In this document: in pieces, positions 44,286 to 54,900 of the stretch | Layout: each line of letters opens with the position of its first letter | Position numbering within the stretch: the first letter of the stretch is position 1 | Origin: Linyphia triangularis | Taxonomy: Eukaryota > Arthropoda > Arachnida > Araneae > Linyphiidae | Length of the DNA: 64,000 bases | Reading direction: 5' to 3' | NCBI GenBank assembly: GCA_963978545.1 | Contig: OZ021730.1 | Coordinates: 12,221,796 to 12,285,795 of the forward strand | Position numbers and translations under genes: made by a program | Notes under the pieces: model-generated | Databases searched by the model: none | Seen by the model: only the letters and a program-made list of their open reading frames with translations | Told to the model about the DNA's origin: nothing

Positions 44286-44810
44286 AATGGGATGAATCCA
44301 CATAGTGCGATTATTCGATTATTTTCCCTTCGATATTTTATATACAAATATGCTAAGCGCGCTCTTTTTCATTCCATTTCCAACAAACACAAAATCCTCT
44401 CAGAGGAAAATTTTGGTCGTTTGAGAATGCACCTAATGAGGGAGAGAGAGAGAAAAGCGAAAATATCCTGCATATCAAATTACACCCTCTTTCCACCGGA
44501 TACTCATCGTGCAACTTTTTGTCCCGTTCGGGGAGAGGTCAAAGGTCATAGTGACCGTGCCGTTCCAGGGCCGCTCGGGAGGAACCGATTCAAGTGTGAT
44601 TGACAGATCCGCCAAAAGTGAACCGGCTAGAAAGCGTGATGTCAGAATAATGGTAATACGGGAACGAGAATTTTATGGTTTTAGAATTGAAAATGGGAAA
44701 TTCAAGGACTTTCCAGGCTTTTTTAGAAATAATCCTATTTTTCCAGGCTATTCAAGGCATTGAAAAAAAAAATGAAATTCAAGGACTTTCCAGGCCGCGT
44801 ACGCACCCTG
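44286..44810. other. TIR-element right end, no gene
   Basis: Contains TTCAAGGACTTTCCAGGC-type subterminal repeats (two near-copies at about 44700 and 44778) and the right inverted end GCGTACGCACCCTG at 44797-44810. Several ATG-started frames cross it but none resembles a protein. Confidence 0.5.
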
Positions 44811-44818
44811 CTTATAGG

Positions 44819-44886
44819 GCACCCAAAGCTTCAGAAGTGTTGACTGCGCAGCCATCAGTTGCAAGGCTTACACAACTTTTTACAAG
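44819..44886 (-). pseudogene. hAT transposase pseudogene, segment 2
   Basis: Short central piece reading KSCVSLATDGCAVNTSEAL, the family's ATDGC block, ending at the duplicated 8-bp target of the TIR element. It joins in frame to segment 3 at 23784 (apart from a TAA within the target). Upstream it is cut by the LTR-like insertion at 44891-57534. Confidence 0.75.
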
Positions 44887-45135
44887 GCTTTATTGGTCTG
44901 CCCCTTCCTTGCAGACGCAGGTTCTATTTAAGTATTAAGTTAAGTATTACTATCGCGGGAAACTTATTGTTTACAAAGCCATGATCGTAAAGGGTAGAAC
45001 TCCTTTGATAGAATAAACGAAGCAACGCTCAATAAATGCATTTCTTGTAAAAGGATAACAAAATATTTATTCAACATAATTACTGGAGTTACAAATTTAC
45101 TCTTCAAAGGTTTAAATACTAAGATTCATATTTAT

Positions 45136-45655
45136 TGTTGCGGTTTGTTGAGGGCTTTAAAGATTTCTCAACTATGCACAGTGAAAATGACTTCTTTTGG
45201 AAAAGATTTAGAGACGTTTAAAAGTACAAAATTTATTTACAGTAAAAGAAATAAATAACTTGCAATTGGCTAATCATTCCTGTGCGAGCCGCACACTAAA
45301 TCGAGTTACTTCATGCCGATAAGGCATGGAAAAGAAAAAGCGCCAAAGAGTACACGATCCATACAGTTTAAATACTTGAATCAACGGTCACATGACCGAG
45401 TAACAAAAATTAGCATAAGGATATTAGATCACTCTAACACTCCAGTTTCAAAATCTCAAAAATACAACTCGGATCAAATCAAGTCAAGTCACAAACTTAC
45501 AAAGTAAGTGAAGTGAATTCATCCGATCCGACTTGTTGATATGTCGTCAAAACATCGGTAAAATACCGGGAAAAAATTTAACGTGAGATATAAATGGAAC
45601 CGCACAATAAAGTAAGTTTATAGTTTATATAAAAACCTCCGTGCGTTTCCCAACA
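45136..45655 (-). repeat. Copia element 3' LTR (520 bp)
   Basis: TG...CA-bounded direct repeat of 56211-56730. By eye the two differ at one position (g against c at about 45290/56365), so the insertion is recent. Confidence 0.92.
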
Positions 45656-46153
45656 ATGGCCCGCCTATATCACGGTAAACACGGAAAAAAATTTCAAAAA
45701 GTTCTCGGTAACCTACTAATAATAGCACCAATAAAATTATCTTTTCAAAAACTGTTATCCAGAGTGATCTATTACAATTCAAAAAAAAATTTCAGCACAC
45801 CTTGCAGAAAAATACAAAATTTTAACTAGACTCTTTCTTGAGTCCAATATGAAAGTTCAGCACAAATATAGTTCCTGAAAACATTCATACTACGCACTTC
45901 ATAAGCTCAAAAAAAATATGTGTGTCCGGCTGGCTGCTGTACGGTTGGGAAATAAGGAGCAATTTAAAACGGGACTAAAAATGAAGACGACCAAATCAAG
46001 CTCCTGTAAAAAGGCTCCGATGATGCCCACTCCTCCGGCGAATGCGATCTCCTCGCACTCTGGCAGATTACATTTGCACCTCTCCCGAGACGGAACGAGA
46101 GGCCGCTCGTACGCCTCGAAAGCACTCTCCGAAGAAGCAGAACATCACCTCGG
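45656..46153 (-). other. Copia 3' internal region, part
   Basis: Untranslated stretch before the 3' LTR, continuing at 51842-51938 across LINE C. Without LINE C a 76-codon ORF would run from 51896 to 45964; it resembles nothing I know and may be chance. The bases before the LTR (AGGCGGGCCAT) are only partly purine, so no clear polypurine tract. Confidence 0.5.
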
Positions 46154-46182
46154 TTTGTTTGTTTGTTTATTTGTTGTTTTAT

Positions 46183-46215
46183 GGCGCAAAGGCAACACAA
46201 GGGCCATGCTGCGCC
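46183..46215 (-). other. LINE C 3'-terminal hairpin
   Basis: GGCGCA/TGCGCC stem on the minus strand with CATGGCCCTTGTGTTGCCTT in the loop region, then an AAAC tail. Confidence 0.7.
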
Positions 46216-46365
46216 AAACAAACGATAAAAGAATCTAGAATGGGTGATGAGTTATAAATAGATGAAGGTAAGATATGATATAATAAAAGGAATAAAATGT
46301 GTTAAAACTCATTTTAAAAAAAGAAGTGGTTTAAAAAGGTTTAAAACTAGATATGAACAAAAACA

Positions 46366-49300
46366 TTAGATATGATTTAAAAACCCGATCACTCTTAGAA
46401 ATGCAAAAAGATTTGGATGGGGGTTTTCCCCAACCAAATCCTGTAGGTTTAAAACTGTGCCTTTAAAAAATTGAATGCGATGAGAATAAAATTTTGGACA
46501 TGAAATTAAAATATGGTGCACAGTAATATCGCAACGACAAACATCACAAATGGGCGGATCTTCTCCCAGTAACAGATGTCGATGCGTGAATCGGGTGTGA
46601 CCAATGCGCAGACGAGTTAATTTAACATCTGTCCGACGCATTGGATTTACTGGCCACATATGAAGATGATTTTTAATGCTGTGAAGTTTGTTGTTGGTTT
46701 GCAAATCCCATGCTTCTTGACGCAAAGAAAAAATAAACTTATGAATAGATGATTTAATGTCTTGGTAGGGGACAGGCTGCTGAAACGGGATTGAAGCCGA
46801 TTTAGCAGCAGAGTCAGCCGATTCATTTCCTGAGATACCTACGTGACTAGGTACCCAGCAAAATAAAATAACAAAACCTTTCCTCTCAAGTTTGTGTAAC
46901 AGAGATAATATATCAGGAGCTATTGGATGACATATGTTATTAAAGTGCTCCAGGCTTGTTAAAGCACTTAAACTATCACTGTATACACAAAACTTGCGAT
47001 GGGAGCAGAAAGAAATATGCAGCAAAGCACAAAAAATTGCCACCATCTCAGAAGTAAAAACCGAGCAGGATTTATGAAGCGTGAAACTGACTGTGGATGT
47101 GTCAGACACAACACCACAGCCAACACGTTCACCTGCTTTGGATCCATCAGTATAGACTGCATGGTAGTCACTATACTGAGATCGGTGCAAACAAAAGATC
47201 TTCTGTAAAATTTCTGGGGCAGTGTCTGCTTTATAATGCATCGCAAATGGATTTAAAAACTGAAATGATGGAACATCCCATGGAGGAAAGGTCTGAGAAT
47301 TAGCCAGCTGGATATCTAGGTCACATAGAGCTGCATCCGACAGAACAGATTGAGCTCTTTCAGAAAATGGGCGAATGCAAGATGGACGTGCATTATATAG
47401 CCTACCAAGATATGCGTCAAGATTCAAATTTCGTAAAGGATGAGAAGGATCAGATTTTATTCTACAGTAGTAGTTAGCGCTTAACTTTTTACGCCTAAGG
47501 TCAAGCGGGAGTTGACAACACTCTGTTAACAGACTCTCAATGGGTGAGGTGCGAAATGCACCTAAACAAATACGGGCAGCAGTATGATGGACGGTATCCA
47601 ATCTCCGCAAAAGAGATGCTCCTGCTGAACCATACGCAACGCATCCGTAGTCAATACGAGATAGGATAATTGAATTATAAATACGCAGCAAAGAAGTGCG
47701 GTCCGCTCCCCAAGAAGTATTTGAAAGCACCTTGAGGATGTTAAGCGACCTATCGCACTTCTTGCGCAAGGACAATATATGAGGGAGAAAATTCATTTTG
47801 TTGTCGAAAATGACTCCCAGATACCTTATCTGATTGACAACAGGGATGGGCGTGTTACGTATGTGGATTTCAGGGTCAGGGTGAAGACCCCTCTTCCTAC
47901 AGAAATGGACACAACTGCTTTTAGATGGTGATAGTTTATGGCCGTTTTGTTCACACCATTCTACAAGTCTGTTAACAGCAGTTTGTAATTGACGTTCAAT
48001 TAAGCGCATGTTTGATCCTTGACATGAGATTTGCAAATCATCAACATATAAAGTTCCATGAACAAAGGGTGAAAGGACATGAAGTATGTTACTGATATGA
48101 AGATTAAAAAGGGTGACACTTAAAACACAACCTTGAGGAACTCCCTCAGATTGGTTAAAATAATTAGAAAATGAAGCTCCCATGCGAACTCTAAAAACAC
48201 GAGATGATAAAAAATTTTGAATAAAAAGGGGCAGATTACCCCTAAAACCAAAATTAAATAGAGTTTGCAGGATACCATATCGCCACGTATGATCATACGC
48301 CTTCTCAATGTCGAAAAAGATTGAAACTAGATGATTCCTTTGCACAAAGGCATTGCGGACATCTGTTTCTAGTTTCACAATGTTATCAAGAGTGGACCGT
48401 CCTCGTCGGAACCCACTCTGGAAAGGTGAAATGCATTTATCTTTTTCTAACATGTAAGAGAGTCGGGCGTTTACAATACGTTCAAAGGTCTTACAAAGGC
48501 AGCTCGTTAAGGCTATCGGTCGATAGTTTAGAGGATCCTTAGGATCCTTTCCAGGTTTCAGAATGGGGATTACAGTAGCTTCCCGCCACAAGGTAGGAAA
48601 GATGTTCTCCTTCCAGATTCTATTAAAGAGAAAAAGGATGTTAAAAAGAGAATCTGGACTTAAATGGCGAAGCATTTGGTAACTGATCCCATCTGGACCT
48701 GGACTGGTGTCATGTGCTTTAGATAAAGCACTCTTCAATTCGTACATCTTAAGGTCACAGTTGTAGGAATATTCAATATTGCTTTTGAAATTAATTCCAG
48801 TCCGTTCAGCACGATTCTTAGTCACAAGAAAAGCAGGACTATAAGAATCGGAACTGGATACTCTTTCAAAAGTTTCACCGATAAGGTTAGCAATATCCTC
48901 AGGGGATGAGAACACAGCAGCTCCGGTTTGAAGTATCGGGCAAGAATATTCCGGATACAAACCGTTGGCTGCTCTAACCTTCTTCCACAACTGCTTGCTT
49001 GATGTTTTAGATGTAATTGAAGAGACATAACTTATCCAAGAGTCCTTCTGACTCTGACGTCTAACTCTACGAGCAAATGCCTTAGCCTTTTTAAAGGCGA
49101 TAAGGTTTCCTGTAGTTGGGTATCTGCGGAAGATACCCCATAGCTTCTTTTGTTTCTTGTATGCAGACTGACAGTCTGCATTCCAGTATGGTTTACAGTG
49201 TCGCAGTGTTCTAGGTGATGTCTTAGGAATGGAGGAGTCTGCAGCATTTAAAATAGCTTCAGTGACATTTTGGACAGCAGAATCTACATCCTGACTGTCC

Positions 49301-50046
49301 ACCATTGTTCCTGATATAACAGCCAACTCAGTAAATTTGTCCCAATTCGCCCTGTGGTATTTGTATGTAGGTAGACGGGTATTTACGCTACTAATACCGT
49401 TATGCGAAATGAGAATCGGGAAGTGATCACTGTTATGTAGATCACTTCCAACAGCAAAATTCAAGTATGGCAAAAGTATAGGGGAACAAATGGCTAAGTC
49501 TAGTGAATGGAATGTTCTAGTGGGTTCATGGAAATATGTTTTCTCCTCGTTATTCAGGAGACAGAGACAGTGATCAGATAGCAACTTTTCAATCTGTCTC
49601 CCACGAGGGTTCGTATTGTCATTACCCCACATAGTACTGTGTCCATTAAAGTCACCGAGCAGTATAAATGGTGCTGGAAGCTGATCAATAAGGGCATTCA
49701 GCTCCTCTTGGCGGATGATAGCATGTGGCGGTAGGTATAGGCAACAGACTGTGAGAAGGGACTGAAAATGTAGTCTCGCAGCCACAGCCTGTAGAGATGT
49801 GCGTAGTGTGAGTACAGTGCTGGGGTAATTATGAGAAATAAAAAGACATACTCCTCCAGACACTGTATTACTAAGGGTAACATCTTTCCTAATGCAACTA
49901 TACCTACGGATCTTAGATGTATAAGTATCCTTCAAGAAAGTTTCTTGAAGGGCCAAACATGCTGGATGGTAAGTAGAAACGATGTTCTTTACATCATCCT
50001 TCCTAGACCTAAAACCGCGACAGTTCCAAGAAACAAAAGAAGCCAT
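46366..50046 (-). CDS. LINE C ORF2: endonuclease-RT-RNase H polyprotein
   Basis: Intact 1226-residue ORF2. The endonuclease (residues about 1-220) has WNCRGFRSR, LQETFLK, GDFNGHSTMWG and NSDHFPILI. The RT (about 450-760) has NYRPIALTSCLC, QSGFRRGRST, FFDIEKAYDHTW, EGVPQGCVLS and catalytic YVDDLQISC. RNase H (about 950-1080) has YTDGSKAGERVG, TSEMVAI, YSDSLSAL and VPSHVGISGNESAD, keeping all four acidic/His positions. The C-terminal CDVCRCDITVHHILISC knuckle precedes the end FLNHI. The ATG at 50046 overlaps the ORF1 stop. Confidence 0.95.
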   Translation of the reverse strand: MASFVSWNCRGFRSRKDDVKNIVSTYHPACLALQETFLKDTYTSKIRRYSCIRKDVTLSNTVSGGVCLFISHNYPSTVLTLRTSLQAVAARLHFQSLLTVCCLYLPPHAIIRQEELNALIDQLPAPFILLGDFNGHSTMWGNDNTNPRGRQIEKLLSDHCLCLLNNEEKTYFHEPTRTFHSLDLAICSPILLPYLNFAVGSDLHNSDHFPILISHNGISSVNTRLPTYKYHRANWDKFTELAVISGTMVDSQDVDSAVQNVTEAILNAADSSIPKTSPRTLRHCKPYWNADCQSAYKKQKKLWGIFRRYPTTGNLIAFKKAKAFARRVRRQSQKDSWISYVSSITSKTSSKQLWKKVRAANGLYPEYSCPILQTGAAVFSSPEDIANLIGETFERVSSSDSYSPAFLVTKNRAERTGINFKSNIEYSYNCDLKMYELKSALSKAHDTSPGPDGISYQMLRHLSPDSLFNILFLFNRIWKENIFPTLWREATVIPILKPGKDPKDPLNYRPIALTSCLCKTFERIVNARLSYMLEKDKCISPFQSGFRRGRSTLDNIVKLETDVRNAFVQRNHLVSIFFDIEKAYDHTWRYGILQTLFNFGFRGNLPLFIQNFLSSRVFRVRMGASFSNYFNQSEGVPQGCVLSVTLFNLHISNILHVLSPFVHGTLYVDDLQISCQGSNMRLIERQLQTAVNRLVEWCEQNGHKLSPSKSSCVHFCRKRGLHPDPEIHIRNTPIPVVNQIRYLGVIFDNKMNFLPHILSLRKKCDRSLNILKVLSNTSWGADRTSLLRIYNSIILSRIDYGCVAYGSAGASLLRRLDTVHHTAARICLGAFRTSPIESLLTECCQLPLDLRRKKLSANYYCRIKSDPSHPLRNLNLDAYLGRLYNARPSCIRPFSERAQSVLSDAALCDLDIQLANSQTFPPWDVPSFQFLNPFAMHYKADTAPEILQKIFCLHRSQYSDYHAVYTDGSKAGERVGCGVVSDTSTVSFTLHKSCSVFTSEMVAIFCALLHISFCSHRKFCVYSDSLSALTSLEHFNNICHPIAPDILSLLHKLERKGFVILFCWVPSHVGISGNESADSAAKSASIPFQQPVPYQDIKSSIHKFIFSLRQEAWDLQTNNKLHSIKNHLHMWPVNPMRRTDVKLTRLRIGHTRFTHRHLLLGEDPPICDVCRCDITVHHILISCPKFYSHRIQFFKGTVLNLQDLVGENPHPNLFAFLRVIGFLNHI

Positions 50047-51206
50047 TAACTATTTACAGATATGTTGAAAGTGGGGTCAGGATCTTCAAAACACTCCTCG
50101 TCATCAGATGGGTAAAGTCTTACCTCATCTGAGTCATTATGTGAATCGAGGATACTAAAAGGATTGGCAAGTTTTCCTCTAGGAACGCCAACCTTTGCCG
50201 ACTTCAATTTGATTGCCTGAAGTGCCTTTGACTTAGCAAGTGATTTTTTGAGAAGAATCGGTTTTTTGGTACTTTCCGAAGAAGATGGTCTTGATGGTAA
50301 TTTGGTATGTGACAAGCTAGGTGGGGGTAATTTGGTATGTGACAAGCTAAGTGTTTCAGTTTGAGTGCTTTGGCTGCATACTGACTTTTTGCAAGCATCA
50401 GCATATGCTACGCCCACACGTGGAGTCCGAGCTTCAACTTGTTTTTTTGCCTCGAAGTACGATATATTTTGATTGGCACGTACAGTCTGAATTTCTTTCT
50501 CCATCACAAACTGTGGACATTTGCGGAAGAAAGATGGGTGTGTGCCTTCACAATTCACACACTTTTCAGGTGCAGTGCAACCAGAACTACTATGACCACT
50601 TCCTGCACAACGTGCGCAGATTTCAATTTTCCCGCGGCAAGCCGTTTGGGAATGTCCAAATCTCTGGCACTTAAAGCAGCGAAGTGGATTAGGTATGTAA
50701 GGTCGGATTTTACAATTCAGATACCCGGCTTTCACGTGTGTTGGCAGCGTTGGCCTGTCAAAAGTCAGTATGAGATGTTTAGTTGGTAATATGTTGCCAT
50801 CTTTCCGTATGGATATACGGTAAACAGCTGAAACTTGCTGGTCACGCAAATGATCCAAAATCTCCTCCTCAGTAGTATGATAGAGATCAGATTCGGATAT
50901 TACCCCACGAGATTTATTAAGTGACGCATGTGCAGTCACAGTCACTGGGAAAGTCCCGAAAACTTCAATCTTCAAAATATTCTCAACTTGGTTGGTGTTT
51001 TTGACTTCAATTAATAAGTCGCCAGACCTCAGTTTCTTAACTGAAGCAACCTCTCCAACGTATGACTTCAATGTCTTTTCAATTAAGAAGGGAGAAACCT
51101 TCTCAAAAGACCCTTCTAATCTATGAATAATAAAATATTTTGCTGGGAGTACATGACTTTGTTGCTCCCCACGGGAGGGAGAAGAGAAAAAAGATTTACT
51201 TGCCAT
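50046..51206 (-). CDS. LINE C ORF1: three-knuckle RNA-binding protein
   Basis: Intact 386-residue protein starting MASKSFFSSPSRGEQQ. The core has SRGVISESDLYHTTEEEIL and YRISIRKDGN. Knuckles are CFKCQRFGHSQTAC, CARCAGSGHSSSGC and CVNCEGTHPSFFRKC. The tail has a short tandem duplication of LSHTKLP (about 50285-50350), absent from E. Acidic C-terminus DDEECFEDPD. The TAA shares an A with the ORF2 ATG. Confidence 0.93.
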   Translation of the reverse strand: MASKSFFSSPSRGEQQSHVLPAKYFIIHRLEGSFEKVSPFLIEKTLKSYVGEVASVKKLRSGDLLIEVKNTNQVENILKIEVFGTFPVTVTAHASLNKSRGVISESDLYHTTEEEILDHLRDQQVSAVYRISIRKDGNILPTKHLILTFDRPTLPTHVKAGYLNCKIRPYIPNPLRCFKCQRFGHSQTACRGKIEICARCAGSGHSSSGCTAPEKCVNCEGTHPSFFRKCPQFVMEKEIQTVRANQNISYFEAKKQVEARTPRVGVAYADACKKSVCSQSTQTETLSLSHTKLPPPSLSHTKLPSRPSSSESTKKPILLKKSLAKSKALQAIKLKSAKVGVPRGKLANPFSILDSHNDSDEVRLYPSDDEECFEDPDPTFNISVNS

Positions 51207-51841
51207 AAGAGAAATTAAATGAGAATTCGGGCACTAGAGTCCCACCCACCATGGAGTCCTCATTATCGGGGATAGAGCCTGCCGGCAAGCAACAAAAATC
51301 ATAAAAGAAAACAAAATATCAACAAAACTGTTACGCACAGCATGACTCTATCGGGTTAACCAGTGCCTATACGCAAGCAGTCCATCCCTGAAGAAGCCTC
51401 CACCCTTTACGAGATTCTCAGCAAATGGACTGATCACTTGATCCCTAGCCGCCGACGAAATCGGACGACCAGCCGATTGATGCACACGGGACCAATGTGC
51501 ACCTCCCGTTTATCTGAAGCAAGGGCCAAAGTAGTGTATTGGGACAGTATGTCGCCCCTCAACTACCAGGATCCCCCTTTCCAGAGACACGGGTCTCCAC
51601 GCACGGCAAACACGTGGGTGATTAAATGCCCGAGAGAAGCTGATGGCAACAGAGCAGCACTAAGCTTCTCAAGGGGAGCCCTCACCTCAGATGAGGTAAC
51701 CACAATGAGGGATGGAAGAGAAGCCAAACAATAAATACAAAACCAAAATAGGAAGGTAAAACAGAAGGAGGGATAGATCACTGGGGTGCCCCGGGGTTGT
51801 GAAGCCCGTGTTTACTTTGAGAAAGTAAACCCCCTGAGGGG
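51207..51841 (-). promoter_or_regulatory. LINE C 5' UTR with terminal hairpins
   Basis: Leader of 635 nt: CCCC(T)CAGGGG, a 9-bp GTTTACTTT/AAAGTAAAC stem with CTC loop, then GGGCTTCACAACCC and CGGGG...CCCC. The body is near-identical by eye to E, F and H. Confidence 0.68.
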
Positions 51842-51938
51842 GAACATCACCTCGGCGGGGACCGTTAAAACCATCAGCAGACAGCAGGGCAGACATGAAA
51901 TAGAAAACAATTACACATATTAGGATAAGACCAAAAAT

Positions 51939-54900
51939 TTAAACTACAAAAATCCTATCTACTAGTGACTTCAATCCAATCTTAGGCAAGGGTTTGGTGA
52001 ACAAATCAGCTAAGTTTGACTTCGTATTGACATACTTCAACTTAAAGAAATTTTCTAGGACCAAGTTTCTAATGAAATGGAATTTTACATCAATATGTTT
52101 TGTACGGTGATTTTCAATGGAGGATTTAGAAAAACTAATGGCTGCCTGATTATCACACAATAATTGGCTTTCAAAACTAACATTCAAAATGTTTAAATCT
52201 TTAAATTCATTTAAAATTCTTACAACCCAAACAAGCTCTTTCGAGGCTTCAGTTAGCGAAACGTACTCAGCTTCCAGCGTAGATAAACTAACACATTTTT
52301 GTTTAAATGTACGCCACATTATGGGTGATTCATTGATAAACAGAATTAAACCTCCAATAGAAATGCGATCATCCCGATTCGCAGCAAAGTCTGCATCACT
52401 GTAACACATTAGATTTATATCTTTTACATTTGAAATATTTAACTTATAGGCCTTGGTCTGGTGGATATATCCTACCAATTTGAGTAAAGTATTCCAATGA
52501 ATCATGCCAGGATTAGATTGGAATTGGGAGAGTATGTTTACTGCATAAGAAATGTCAGGACGAGTCCTGCTTGCTAGAAATGCAAGACAACCTAATATAT
52601 TCCTATAAGGCAATTTAGACATTTCTGAAATCTCCTCATTAGATTTAGGACATTGGTTTTTGGATAACACCGTTCCAACAGCGATAGGCAAAGAAGTGGT
52701 TGGGTATTTATACCTACTATAAGTGTTACAAATATGATCAATGTAAGTAATTTGATGAATATATAGGTTATTTTCATCTTGAACAAATTCAACTCCCAAT
52801 AATTTCCGGGTTTCACCTAATATCTTTAGATCAAAATGCTTGCTTATTTTATCAACAATTTCGTTGACTAAAATCTTGGTTTTAGCAAAAATAACTATAT
52901 CATCAACATACAATAACAAAATTACATTATCACAATGAGTATAAATACAATTTGCCCAATCAAGCTTGTGAAAATTTAAACCAATTAAAACATTGTGAAT
53001 TTCTAGAAACCATTCCCTGCCAGATTGGTGTAACCCATAAATTGCTCTATTGAGCTTACAAACGAAGTCTGGTTTATTTGGGTCTTCAAATCCAGGTGGC
53101 TGTGACATTAAGATGGTCTCGTTTAGATTTGCGTACAAGTAAGCGCATTTGATATCTATTTGGCAATGAGTCCAATTAAGCTTCCACACAAAAATCGAAA
53201 AACACAACCTAATCACAGAAAAATTAACTACCGGACTGAAAACTTCGTCATAATGTATACCAGGTATTTGTTTGAAACCCTGAGCGACTAATCTAGCTTT
53301 ATATCTGGCAATGTTTCCTTGGTCATCCCGCTTTATATCAAAAACCCAACGGCAGCCAATTATCTTGCCCTTAGTAGTCTTAGAAACAAGATCCCAAACA
53401 TTTCTTTTATGCATTACAGAGATTTCCTCCTGCATGGCTTTATGCCATAAATCAGCCTGAGGTGTTCTAAGAGCATGTTTATAGGTGGTAGGAATAGTTA
53501 CATCTAGTCACGTATTAGTTAAATTAACCATCTCAACTGTTACTTCCTCTGTATCCGTGTTTTTCCCTTGAAAATTAAATTTTGTGCTGTCATAGGGTAT
53601 GTTATTAGCTTCACAGTACTCTCTTACATCATTGTGTGAGCGAAGTCTAACCTTTTGGTCTGGGATACGGTAGTAGATATCTGTCCTCGAACCAGTTTGT
53701 CTAGGAACAACTTCTCTAACAAAAGTAATATCAGGAGTAACAGTAGGTGCCTGCTCAGCCTTACTCGAACCTGGTTTAGGCTCCTGATCAGACTTGGGTT
53801 CATCATCTGAATCAGGATCACTTTCAACATCAGATTTCTGATCAGAGTCGGAATCGGACATAGTCAGATCAGGCATTAAAGGAACTCTTAGAGGTGTTTT
53901 GGGGGGGTCCAGTACAGCTCCACTGCTTTTAATAATATTAAGGTCCTCCTCAAAAGTTACGTTAATAGATTCAACGATTTTTCTTTCGTTGGGTAACCAA
54001 ATTCGATAGCCCCTTGTCCTCTGTGCATAACCAACCATGATTCCCTTCTTGGCTCTCATATCGAGTTTGCGTCTTAGCTGCTTGGGAATACCCAAAAATG
54101 CAGTCGCACCAAAAGGCTTTAGATGCTTAACGGAAGGCTTTTTGCCACCAAATAGTTCAAATGGGGTCAATTTGTTATTCCCGTGACAAACACGGTTCCA
54201 TACATAGGTGAAACAAAATAGAGCTTCCGCCCAAAAATGGTTTCCAAGACTACTATCGTTAAGAAGGGTTTTTATACCGTCGGTAGCAGTATAGTTAAAA
54301 CGTTCAGAGACACCGTTCTGCTGGGGACTGTAAGTGTTGGTCCGTTCTGACCTTATACCGAGCTCCTCGAAGAGGGTATCGAAATCAGAGTTACAAAATT
54401 CGAGTCCATTGTCTACACGTACACTCCCTATCTTGGAGTTCAGAAATCTTTCGACTCTCTTTAAATATCCAGAAAAACATTTAAAAACCTCCCTTTTCTC
54501 CCTTACGGGATAAACCGTTACTTTTCGAGAAAAGTCATCTGTTATTGTCAAAAAGTAACGATACCCGCCAATGGCAGTAGTTTGAAGTGGGCCGCACAAA
54601 TCCATATGCACTAATTCTAGTGGCTTGGTAGATCTAATCTGCCCAATGGGTTTGAAAGATTTCTTGCGGGACTTGGCTAGTTTGCAAGGGTCACATTTTA
54701 TTTTATCCATTTTCAGAATTGGCAAACCCCTAACACCTTCATTTCTACTGGTATTGGTAACATATTTAGGATTGATATGACAAAAACGTTTATGCCAGAC
54801 ATTAGCATCTTTTTCAACCGAAGTAGAAAGACTTGTAATGGTATTAACTTTAGACAATTCCGATGCAATATCCTTACAATACCTGGGTTTAATCAAATAA

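Larger units (their letters stand above)
23785..44810. mobile_element. TIR DNA transposon (hAT-like ends), expanded to 21 kb by nested LINEs
   Basis: The left end starts CAGGGTGCATACAC and the right end, read inward, starts CAGGGTGCGTACGC. Both are followed by TTCAAGG-type subterminal repeats. The 8-bp duplication cttatagg lies at 23777-23784 and 44811-44818, and the hAT pseudogene resumes in frame on the far side. Subtracting LINEs E and F (with D) leaves about 3.6 kb. I see no hAT transposase inside, only a Harbinger fragment, so it is probably non-autonomous. Confidence 0.7.
46154..51841 (-). mobile_element. LINE C, full-length, both ORFs intact
   Basis: Complete minus-strand copy, 5.69 kb, in the copia 3' region. 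The 5' start CCCCTCAGGGGG is at 51841, the 3' hairpin at 46183-46215, with an AAAC-repeat tail. A perfect duplication, gaacatcacctcgg, lies at 46140-46153 and 51842-51855. ORF1 (386 aa) and ORF2 (1226 aa) are open and overlap as TAATG. Since the host copia has near-identical LTRs, this insertion must be young. Best candidate for an active LINE here. Confidence 0.95.

Noticed and set aside
44292..44938. Overlapping plus-strand ORFs near the TIR right end
   Set aside because: They cross the transposon terminus and its target duplication, so cannot be one real gene.
45918..46238. 106-codon ORF at the copia/LINE C border
   Set aside because: Spans the insertion junction and the LINE tail; not ancestral.
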